Shown piece by piece: positions 7,001-12,992 of a stretch of 13,736 nt of DNA. The position numbers were made by a program, and so were the translations under genes. Source of the DNA: REDI01 sp038123735 (GTDB lineage: Bacteria; Myxococcota_A; UBA796; GCA-2862545); the NCBI GenBank assembly GCA_038123735.1, contig JAYPAP010000105.1, positions 1 through 13,736 on the forward strand, given 5' to 3'. The notes below the pieces were generated by a model. It saw nothing but the letters and a program-made list of their open reading frames with translations, was not told the DNA's origin and did no database searches. Within the stretch, counting starts at the first letter, position 1. Every line of letters begins with the position of its first letter.

Positions 7001-9839
7001 CCTTCCTTCGGCGAAGTCGGGCTCAGGGAGACCGACGCGATCGTTGGTGCCGTGTTCACGACGCTGACCGCGGACGAAGTCACTGCCGTACCAGTCGCCG
7101 AGCCATCATTCGGGGTAGCGATACATGCCACCGAGTCACCCTTATAGAAGGAGGCGCCGGTCAGAGTGNNNNNNNNNNGTCATAGCCTTCAGCATCCCCA
7201 TCGAGGTCGCTCCAGCCCGACGCAGTACACGTTGCGGTGTCCGCTTCTTTAAGGGACGACGGCGTGACCGTTGCAGCAGTAGCCGATGGCGCTGAGTTCT
7301 CGATGGTCACGCCAGCGGTGGTGACCGGAGTGCCGCTATCGGTACCGTCGGTCGGGGTGACCTCTGCGGTGATGACTTGGCCCTTCGAGTGCGCTGACGA
7401 TGGGAGGATCGCCCCAGTCTGGCCAGCGATCACGGTGCCATTGGCGAACCAGCGGTAGGTGAAGGTCACAGTGTCGCCATCGGCATCCGAGGTAGAACCT
7501 TCGTTGATGGTCAGCGAACGGCCGGTCGTTGGCGCCACCTCAATAATACTCGCGGAGGAGAGAGACGGCGCCGAGTTCACTGCGGTGACTGAGGTCGACG
7601 TGACCGCCGTTCCGCTATCGGTACCATCGCTTGGAGTGGCGGTGACGGAGATGGTGTCGCCCTTGTTGAAGTTGGAGCTTGTGAGCGTATTGCCGGTGAC
7701 ACCAGATACGGTGGTACCGTTCACGCTCCAGCTGTAGGTCACGGTGACCGAATCGCCGTCGGCATCGCTCTTGGTGCCGTCGGTTGCCGTTACCGTATCG
7801 CCTTCTTTCGGAGACGCTGGCGACAAGCTCACGCTAGCCAGCGTGGGCGCGGTGTTGGCAACCGTAGACGATGCGGAGGAAACCGATGTTCCGCTCTTGC
7901 TACCATCGGTTGGCGTGACGGTACAAACCAGGGTGTCACCCTTGTTGAAGTCCGAACCGGTGATGGTGGACGACGTGACTGAGCTCACTGAGCCGCCAAC
8001 GGTCCACGCGTAGAGGTACCCTTCGGAGTCGCCATCGAGGTCCGACCATCCAGACGCCGCACAGGTAACCGAGGTGTCTTCCTTGATGGTGCTCGGCGAG
8101 ATCGCCACGCTCGTAATGGAAGGTGCGGTGTTCTCGATCGTAACGGAAGCGGAAGTGACCGCATCGCCATCATCGGTTCCATCATTCGGCGTTGCAACGA
8201 TGTAAACCTCATCGTCGCGGTCGAACTCAGTACCGGCGAGGGTGGTTCCGGTACCGGCGGACACACCGTTAACGAACCACTCGTAGCTAACCGTAACGGT
8301 GTCGCCATCGGAATCCGAGGTAGTACCAGTGGTAATGGTCAATGAGTCGTCAGTGTCTGGGGCGGTCTCGTTAATAGTTACGGAGTCGAGCACCGGTGGG
8401 GTGTTGACCGCCGTCGCAATCTCCGAGGTGAGTGCCGTGCCCGCATCGGTGCCATCGGATGGGGTGACGGTCACGGTGATCTCATCGCCCTTGTCGAAGC
8501 TGGTGCCGTCTAGAGTCTCGGTGGTAGCCACGGAAGTGCCGTTGACCTTCCAGTCGTAGGTGACGGATGTGGAGTCTTCATCCGCATCCGTGAGCGCTCC
8601 GAGGGTCACGCTGATGGTGTCGTCTTCCTTAGGTGCGAGGGACGACAGGGTGATGTCCGCGAGGATGGGCAGACTGTTCGACACGGTGGTGTCGGCGGAA
8701 GAGACCGGCGTGCCGCTGATATCGCGGTCGAGAGCCGTGACTTCGCAGGAGACGACATCGCCCTTCACGAAGTTTTCATCGCCGAGGGTCTCGGTGAGCG
8801 CGGTAACTTCACCGTTGACCGTCCACTTATAGTTGTAGGTCATCGGGTCGCCGTCGGGGTCGACGACATCGTTGGCCACACAAGTGAGGAAGGAGTCGGT
8901 GAAGATCTCTGCCGGGTCGATCGACACGGAAGCGATTACCGGCGCGCCATTCTGGATAACGATGGTCTGGGCGGTGAAGGCGGCGCCATCGTTGAACCCA
9001 TCATTTGGGGTCACGGTCACGCCGACGAGGTCACCCTTTTGGAACCAATCCGCGCCGTCGAGGGTCGCAGTACTGTCTGGAACAGGGATGCCGTTGACAA
9101 CCCAGGTGTATGAGTACGAGACCGGGTGACCGTCGATATCTTCCGAGGTGATATCCACGGTGAGAACATCGTTCGTAATCGCGCCGTCGGGCTTGATGGC
9201 TGCCGAGAGAACGACTGGCGGTGTGTTGTCGATGGCTACCGCTGCGCTCTCCACGCCCTCGCCATCATCCGTTCCATCGTTTGCGGTTGCGACAACGGTC
9301 ACGACATCGCCGGAAGTGAAGTTGGCTGCATCCAGTGTTTCACCGGTTGCCCCAGCAACATCCGCGCCGTTCACTCGCCACTGATAAGAGACGGTCGTAT
9401 CGTCATCGTCCGCATCATCGACCACGGAGGTGGCGGTGATGATGTCCGACTCCGAAGGTTCCCGAGGAGATAGCGTGACTTCGGTGACGGTTGGAGCCGT
9501 GTTGCCGATGGTGACGGTGGCGGTGACCGGTTCAGCCGCCACTTCCTCATCCTGAGCGGTGACCTCAACCGTCCACTCTTGACCCTTTTTCGTTCGGTTT
9601 GCAGGGATCGTCGACCCGGTAAGGTCGGCGGTCAGCTGGCCAGGCGACTTCCACTGGAAGGAATAGGTCACCGGGTCACCATTGGGGTCTTCCGCATCTT
9701 GCGTGATGACCACCTCCAACGCATCGCCCGTCTTCGGCGAATCGGGGTTGATGGCGATCTCCAGACCCTCTGGGGCCTGGTTGCAAGCGGCTAGGACTGT
9801 CAAACTCAGCCCTACACCCATCAGAAGACTACTACGCAT
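4045..9839 (-). CDS. Giant Ig/cadherin-like repeat lipoprotein with TSP3-type repeats and MYXO-CTERM tail (interrupted by an in-frame stop)
   Basis: This is a predicted cell-surface protein of about 1,940 residues. In order it has a lipoprotein signal peptide (lipobox LAAC, Cys19), 18 tandem beta-sandwich domains of about 92 residues, a MopE-like DCDD...PGA...NCDG segment, about ten Asp-rich calcium-binding loops, and a C-terminal GGC, hydrophobic stretch and RRRR. Each domain begins near NTAP, has DxDGD and YxW in the middle and ends with KGD...TPxDG. The ATG at 9839 is chosen over an in-frame GTG at 9845 because GGAGGT abuts the GTG. An N run (7169-7178) lies in domain 10, where about 16 residues appear missing by comparison with domain 7. 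A TAG at 5083-5085 interrupts domain 18, yet the same frame stays open on both sides, so I treat it as one gene with a nonsense change or sequence error. Adhesion or a surface-structural role is likely by analogy; no ligand or enzyme activity can be inferred. Confidence 0.85.
4048..4137 (-). other. MYXO-CTERM sorting signal
   Basis: The last 30 residues read GGCSS, a short spacer, a hydrophobic run (FAMVLLSLGLLGL) and RRRR. A glycine-cysteine motif, one membrane span and an arginine cluster at the very end is the MYXO-CTERM pattern recognised by myxosortase in Myxococcota. That family knowledge predicts cleavage near the Cys and attachment at the cell surface. It lies downstream of the in-frame TAG and is lost if that stop is real. 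Confidence 0.85.
4180..4614 (-). repeat. Thrombospondin type 3-like calcium-binding repeats
   Basis: Around ten short loops of the form DxDxDG (DTDRDG, DSDGDG, DTDNDG, DSDDDG, DSDNDG and others) recur every 12-25 residues, most followed by an acidic helix such as VDDAVE or ISDLEE. This is the EF-hand-like loop pattern of TSP3 repeats, which bind calcium in secreted proteins and often form a rigid stalk before a C-terminal anchor. Confidence 0.85.
4621..4755 (-). other. MopE-like putative metal-binding segment
   Basis: DLDGDGF is followed by CKVEDCDDMNADVYPGAPE and NGLDDNCDG. The DCDD, PGA and DNCDG elements match the short cysteine- and aspartate-rich motif seen in MopE and many myxobacterial surface proteins. 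Three of its cysteines (the APC, EDC and DNC positions) are available for disulphides; an earlier GCE lies just upstream. It bridges the domain array and the calcium-binding loops. Confidence 0.7.
5083..5085 (-). other. In-frame TAG stop inside the giant repeat gene
   Basis: The minus-strand codon TAG follows NTAPVM at the start of domain 18. The same frame then continues through the rest of domain 18 (SDPDPADTVTYSYAW) and on to the MYXO-CTERM end with no further stop before 4045. The two open segments differ by a multiple of three bases, so no frameshift is involved. Confidence 0.9.
7169..7178. other. Assembly gap (10 N) in domain 10 of the giant protein
   Basis: Coding sequence resumes in another frame. 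By alignment to sister domains 7 and 13, the YAW strand and following turn are missing, about 16-17 residues or 50 bases. Confidence 0.9.
9783..9839 (-). other. Lipoprotein signal peptide of the giant protein
   Basis: Residues 1-19 are a short basic start (MRSS), a hydrophobic core (LLMGVGLSLTVL) and the lipobox LAAC with Cys19. The residue after the Cys is Asn, not the Asp inner-membrane retention signal known in enterobacteria, so outer-membrane placement is plausible. Confidence 0.88.
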
Positions 9840-9845
9840 GGACAC

Positions 9846-9851
9846 ACCTCC
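9846..9851 (-). promoter_or_regulatory. Shine-Dalgarno sequence of the giant repeat gene
   Basis: GGAGGT on the minus strand touches an in-frame GTG at 9845 directly but lies at normal distance (GGAGG plus 7 bases) from the ATG at 9839. It therefore decides for the ATG. Confidence 0.75.
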
Positions 9852-10187
9852 GTCTCATGGAGCGAGGGTACATGAACGGAACGAGCGTGTTCAAGAGGCA
9901 CGTGACAGATTCGAGACAGACAAGGAGCATCGACTCCGTCTAGCGACGGATATCCGCGATCGGTCGCTGCATATGCGGATGAACATGCGTATTCCGATGG
10001 GCCGGCGATTCGCAGACATTCGAACGCCGTTTTTGACATCGGCCCACCGACGAGAGGCGCGGCCTCGCTTTCCATGCTCTACGGCCCTCCTGTCCATCCC
10101 TTTAGAGTCGACTTGCAAACCCTTGGCGAGCGAGTCGGTAGCCGCGTGGTAGGTCCTCGAACATCGCTCATTTCATCTGGAGATCAC
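9852..10187. other. Intergenic region between divergent lipoprotein genes
   Basis: About 340 bases separate the two divergent starts. I see no convincing gene on either strand; the open frames that cross it have no ribosome site and no recognisable protein. Small inverted repeats occur, such as TCCGTC/GACGGA around a four-base loop at 9935-9950 and GCGA/TCGC at 9956-9967. It presumably holds both promoters. TTGACA at 10033-10038 has no matching -10 box, so I call none. Confidence 0.5.
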
Positions 10188-10808
10188 ATGCGCATGCTCA
10201 TGGCCGCATTCACCACCACACTCCTATTCGGGTGTGCCGGCGACGATGGCTCTTCATCGACGGACGCTACCGATACCACCGGCGACGGATACGGACCGAA
10301 CGAGGATGTCGTCATCGTCACGACTCTCGGTGAGTTCACAGTCGACTTGCTAGACGATGAAGCTCCTCAAACAGCCGCTAACTTCCGTCAATATGCGCAA
10401 GATGGATTCTACGATGGGGCCGACGGGGACCGGAAGACCCTGGTGCACAATGTGACCGTGCCCCTGTTCTGCGAAATGGGACGGCACTCGACCAACCTCG
10501 CCGTCAAGCCAACGCGAGACGCTATCGCGAATGAATCCAGTTCAACCCCATCAAATAAACGGGCCACGGTGTCGGCGATGAAGGTCCAGGGCTCCAATGA
10601 TGTCGCCGCTGGCTTTATCGTGAACGCCTCCGACAACTCCTACCTGGACGACAAAGGTAATGCAGATGGAAACCCGGTCTTCGGTCGGATCGTGAACGGG
10701 ATGGAGGTCATCGATGCCATCATGGCGACCTCGCTGACCGAAAAGTCGGGTATCGAAAACATCCCCGAGACCGATGTCGTCATCGAGAGCGTGACCGTTC
10801 GCAACTGA
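10188..10808 (+). CDS. Cyclophilin-like lipoprotein with substituted active site
   Basis: The protein has 206 residues. ATG 10188 follows GGAG at 10179-10182. Residues 1-16 form a lipoprotein signal peptide (lipobox LFGC, Cys16). An Asp/Ser/Thr-rich linker of about 24 residues follows, then a cyclophilin-type peptidyl-prolyl isomerase domain from about residue 40. Family landmarks are TTLGEFTVDLLDDEAP, ANFRQYAQDGFYDG, NESSSTPSNKRATVSAMK, NASDNSYLD and NPVFGRIVNGMEVIDAI. The usual FHRVIPGFxxQGG strand reads VHNVTVPLFCEMG: the catalytic Arg becomes Asn88, the Gln becomes Glu96, and the hydrophobic FM pair is changed; QFFI becomes AGFI. The fold is probably kept while isomerase activity is doubtful, so a chaperone or binding role is possible. 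It is divergent from the giant repeat lipoprotein gene. Confidence 0.85.
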   Translation: MRMLMAAFTTTLLFGCAGDDGSSSTDATDTTGDGYGPNEDVVIVTTLGEFTVDLLDDEAPQTAANFRQYAQDGFYDGADGDRKTLVHNVTVPLFCEMGRHSTNLAVKPTRDAIANESSSTPSNKRATVSAMKVQGSNDVAAGFIVNASDNSYLDDKGNADGNPVFGRIVNGMEVIDAIMATSLTEKSGIENIPETDVVIESVTVRN

Positions 10809-10818
10809 ATGCCCATCT

Positions 10819-10837
10819 CGACGCCCATTGGGCGTCG
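10819..10837 (+). terminator. Hairpin after the cyclophilin-like gene
   Basis: A perfect 8-bp stem (CGACGCCC at 10819-10826, GGGCGTCG at 10830-10837) closes a 3-base ATT loop, 10 bases after the stop codon. Only two T residues follow, so termination may be partial or the hairpin may just stabilise the message end. Confidence 0.55.
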
Positions 10838-10926
10838 GTTGCCACGGGACGGCTCCGCTCAATGCCGGACATCGCTGGCCCACTCCTCGCTGTATCCGGG
10901 CTGCAGGCCTGAACATAGGAGGAGCC

Positions 10927-11295
10927 ATGCGCGGAATGAACAAAGCGATGTTGATCGGACACCTTGGGCGAGATCCGGAGCTGCGGACCGGCGGCACCAG
11001 TGGCGTGTCGTGGTGTACGTTCACTCTGGCCACCAGCCGCAATCGACGAGAGGGCGATGGATGGACCGAAACGACCGATTGGCACCGGGTGAAGGTATTT
11101 GGTACCCAGGCCGAAGCGACGCACCTACACATGCGTAAAGGCAGTCTTGTCGCGGTGGAAGGGTCGGTCACCTACGAGCAGTGGACCGATCAGGAAGGCA
11201 CCCGTCGCGTGTCGACGGTGATCCTGGCGGATCGGGTGAATTTCTTGAATCGCGGCGAGCGTGCGCGTGATGCCGAGGTTGCAGAAGCGAAGTAG
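10927..11295 (+). CDS. ssb: Short single-stranded DNA-binding protein
   Basis: The protein has 122 residues and starts at an ATG four bases after AGGAGG (10917-10922). An earlier in-frame start at 10828 lacks such a site and would add sequence unlike the family. The OB-fold of bacterial SSB is complete: MNKAMLIGHLGRDPELR, FTLATSR, TDWHRVKVFG, KGSLVAVEGSVTYEQW and VILADRVNFLNRG. SSB coats single-stranded DNA during replication and repair and normally recruits partners through a flexible tail ending in DDDIPF. Here the protein stops about 15 residues after the fold with AEVAEAK, so both the tail and acidic tip are missing. That suggests a second, specialised SSB or a partner-independent form. 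It is followed on the same strand by a deoxynucleoside kinase. Confidence 0.9.
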   Translation: MRGMNKAMLIGHLGRDPELRTGGTSGVSWCTFTLATSRNRREGDGWTETTDWHRVKVFGTQAEATHLHMRKGSLVAVEGSVTYEQWTDQEGTRRVSTVILADRVNFLNRGERARDAEVAEAK

Positions 11296-11327
11296 AAGCC
11301 TCACACTGGAGCCTCTCCGGGGGCTTC
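11295..11327 (+). terminator. Possible hairpin terminator after ssb
   Basis: GAAGCC at 11295-11300, starting at the last base of the ssb stop codon, can pair with GGCTTC at 11322-11327. A small inner stem GGAG/CTCC lies at 11308-11318. The assembly gap follows two bases later, so any T run cannot be seen. Confidence 0.35.
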
Positions 11328-11328
11328 A

Positions 11329-11338
11329 NNNNNNNNNN
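11329..11338. other. Assembly gap (10 N) before the deoxynucleoside kinase
   Basis: The gap hides the first base of the kinase start codon (TG is visible at 11339-11340) and its ribosome site. Confidence 0.9.
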
Positions 11339-11940
11339 TGTCAGCATACATCGCGATTGAAGGACTGATCGGTGCCGGAAAGACCACCCTCGCCCGGGCC
11401 GTGGCCCGTTCAACGGGCGCCACCCTTCTGCTCGAACAGCCAGCAAGTAACCCTTTTCTGGAGCCCTACTACCACGCCCCCGAGCGATATGTCCTCCCGT
11501 GCCAGCTCGCCTACCTGATGCACCGACACGACCAATTGAGCGAGCTCACCCTCGGCGAACATGGGGCCGTTGCCGATTACATCTACGAAAAAGACGCCTT
11601 ACACGCCGAATGGTTGCTATCTGGGGCCGAACTCAACCTCTACAAAGGCATCGCGGAGGCCCTTGCGCCCCGGATCCGCCCCCCAGATTTACTCGTATGG
11701 CTCGATGTAAGCCCCGAGACGTGCCTGGCGCGCATCGCGAAACGAGGCACCCCCGGAGAGGAAAGTATCACCCTAGCCTATCTGGCCGAGCTTCAGAGCC
11801 GGTACGATGACCTGCTGGCGCGGTGGGACCACTGCCCGGTCCTCCGCCTCGACGGCGAACGCGACGTTGGCGCTGAGCCTACCGTGCTCGAGCAGTGGGT
11901 CACCCAGATCGGGGCGCGGGTGAAGCTCAGCCGTTCGTGA
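11338..11940 (+). CDS. Deoxynucleoside kinase
   Basis: About 200 residues, close to the usual bacterial length of 200-220. The first codon is inferred as NTG at 11338, its first base lying in the gap; the protein then reads SAYIAIEGLIGAGKTT, a P-loop at residues 9-17 placed exactly as in the dNK (dCK/dGK) family. Further landmarks are EQPASNPFLEPYY, the QLAYLMHR segment, DYIYEKD at 80-86, PDLLVWLDVSPE and the arginine-rich lid RIAKRG at 132-137. These enzymes phosphorylate deoxyadenosine, deoxyguanosine or related nucleosides with ATP in the salvage pathway. The base preference cannot be read here. It follows ssb on the same strand, and its last 14 bases overlap the end of the convergent enoyl-CoA hydratase gene. 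Confidence 0.9.
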   Translation, partial: XSAYIAIEGLIGAGKTTLARAVARSTGATLLLEQPASNPFLEPYYHAPERYVLPCQLAYLMHRHDQLSELTLGEHGAVADYIYEKDALHAEWLLSGAELNLYKGIAEALAPRIRPPDLLVWLDVSPETCLARIAKRGTPGEESITLAYLAELQSRYDDLLARWDHCPVLRLDGERDVGAEPTVLEQWVTQIGARVKLSRS

Positions 11941-12831
11941 AGGAAGGGACGCGTTTTTGAACGAACGCTTCCAAGCCTTCGGTCGCATCATTGCTCGCAA
12001 AGAGCTTGGCCTGCAGCTCTCGCTCAAGCGCTAAGCCATACTCCAGCGGGAGCTCCCCGCCGGTCTGGACTGCTCGCTTGATGTGTCCCACCGCCATCGC
12101 TGCTGTGGTGGGGGTGCAGTACTTCTGGGCGATCTCGACCACAGAGTCGAGGAAGGCTTCGCGCGTCATTTCCGGCACGACCCGCATCTTTCCGCGAACC
12201 TCTTTCGATGCGGCCTCCCCGATCACCTCAGTGACAAGACCCATTCCATGTGCCTCATCGAAGTCCATGGTGGTGCCGTTCAACATCAATGGAAGGGCTC
12301 GGCCAGCGCCCAGGAGGCGCGTCAGTCGCTGTGTACCCCCCGTTCCCGGGAGTACACCGAGCCGAACCTCCGGAAGCCCAATTTTACCCCCAGCGCGTCG
12401 TGCCACCCGCAGGTCACACGCGAGTGCGATCTCGAGGCCTCCGCCGACGCAGTGTCCGTTGATCGCGGCGATCACCAGCTTCGGAGTCTGTTCAAGCCGT
12501 GAGAGCGTCTCATTCGCATGCAGGCAAAAGTNNNNNNNNNNCAAAAGTAGTACTTGCTCGTGGGGTCAGCGGCTTCCAGCATGTTGATGTTGGCGCCCGC
12601 ACAGAAATGCTCACCATCGCCCGTCAAGACAATGGCTTGGACAGCCGGGTCAAATCGTGCTCGAAGGATGGCATCATCCAGGTCTCGAAACATCTTGAAG
12701 GTGTAGCCGTTCAGCCCCTCATCATGGAGGGTCAACACGGCGACGGAGCCGCGGACCTCATAATGAACCCGCTCCCGCGCGTCACCAAATTGATCCGCTC
12801 GAACCTTAGCACTACCAGCCGTATCGCCCAC
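11927..12831 (-). CDS. Enoyl-CoA hydratase/isomerase family protein
   Basis: A crotonase-fold enzyme that adds water across the double bond of 2-enoyl-CoAs in fatty acid or amino acid breakdown. The GTG start at 12831 lies five bases after GGAGGA (12836-12841). The N run at 12532-12541 splits the frame, but CAAAAGT is present on both sides. Merging the two copies gives one uninterrupted frame of 295 residues with SKYYFCLHANETL across the join. The oxyanion-hole segments FCAGANINML (76-85) and NGHCVGGGLEIA (119-130) and both catalytic glutamates, Glu128 (GGGLE) and Glu149 (LPEVRLG), are present, so hydratase activity is likely. The chain is somewhat longer than the usual 255-265 residues at the N-terminus. 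The substrate is not determinable. It is divergent from panB. Confidence 0.9.
12532..12541. other. Spurious assembly gap (10 N) in the enoyl-CoA hydratase gene
   Basis: CAAAAGT at 12525-12531 and again at 12542-12548 flanks the gap. Collapsing the duplicate restores a coding length of exactly 296 codons including the stop, so nothing appears to be missing. Confidence 0.9.
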
Positions 12832-12835
12832 TGAA

Positions 12836-12841
12836 TCCTCC
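12836..12841 (-). promoter_or_regulatory. Shine-Dalgarno sequence of the enoyl-CoA hydratase gene
   Basis: GGAGGA on the minus strand lies five bases before the GTG at 12831 and supports that start. Confidence 0.7.
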
Positions 12842-12980
12842 GCGTGTTGCCAGCGCCCATCGACTAACCGGTTGGGCGTCGCAACCGCGTATCAGGACGC
12901 GGACATGTTCACTGCCTCCGAATGGGCTAGACGTGGTGGCGCCCCTGGATCTTCTGGACTGGGAGGCTCGACATCTTGAA

Positions 12981-12987
12981 GAGGAGG
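12981..12987 (+). promoter_or_regulatory. Shine-Dalgarno sequence of panB
   Basis: GAGGAGG five bases before the GTG at 12993. The frame is open further upstream, including GTG codons at 12933 and 12936, but only 12993 has such a site and gives the family's normal N-terminus. Confidence 0.75.
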
Positions 12988-12992
12988 CTCGC

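Larger units (their letters stand above)
4822..8951 (-). repeat. Higher-order repeat: five blocks of three domains
   Basis: Domains 4-18 fall into five A-B-C blocks at about 8951-8133, 8132-7299, 7298-6493, 6492-5653 and 5652-4822. A-type domains (4, 7, 10, 13, 16) have two cysteines about 45 residues apart, and three of them share a GWSDxDGDxEGY stretch. B-type domains (5, 8, 11, 14, 17) mostly open with PKEGDTV and all end in TAV before the next Asn. C-type domains (6, 9, 12, 15, 18) have Trp followed by Phe or Tyr, and 6, 9 and 12 end in VTI. This suggests growth by duplication of a three-domain unit of about 820 bases. Confidence 0.8.
4822..9776 (-). repeat. Array of 18 tandem Ig/cadherin-like domains
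   Basis: Domain starts, set at the Asn of the recurring NxxP motif and given as + strand positions of the first base, are about: 1 at 9776, 2 at 9503, 3 at 9227, 4 at 8951, 5 at 8678, 6 at 8405, 7 at 8132, 8 at 7856, 9 at 7577, 10 at 7298, 11 at 7056, 12 at 6777, 13 at 6492, 14 at 6207, 15 at 5931, 16 at 5652, 17 at 5373 and 18 at 5103. Length is 90-95 residues throughout. Each has a conserved Trp after an alternating YxYxW strand and a GD...TPxDG strand-turn, as expected of seven-stranded beta-sandwich modules. Domains 1-3 are the most divergent. Domain 10 is shortened by the assembly gap. Confidence 0.9.

Noticed and set aside
4113..9473. Many + strand open frames opposite the giant repeat gene, spaced about 270-280 bases apart
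   Set aside because: They are shadows of the repeats on the minus strand. Their even spacing and similar N-termini follow the domain period, and none has a ribosome site or a recognisable fold.
4822..9776. Regular repeat spacing that could suggest a CRISPR array or satellite DNA
   Set aside because: The unit is about 276 bases, is coding and diverges at the DNA level; there are no short identical repeats with unique spacers.
10033..10038. TTGACA resembling a -35 box upstream of the cyclophilin-like gene
   Set aside because: No -10-like hexamer lies 16-18 bases downstream, and it is 150 bases from the start codon.
9682..10152. A 156-residue + strand open frame across the intergenic region
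   Set aside because: It starts inside the signal-peptide end of the giant gene on the other strand, has no ribosome site, and shows no protein-like pattern.
12905..12979. A 24-codon open frame before panB as a leader peptide
   Set aside because: It is rich in Gly and Ser with no run of regulatory codons, no attenuator hairpin pair and no clear ribosome site.
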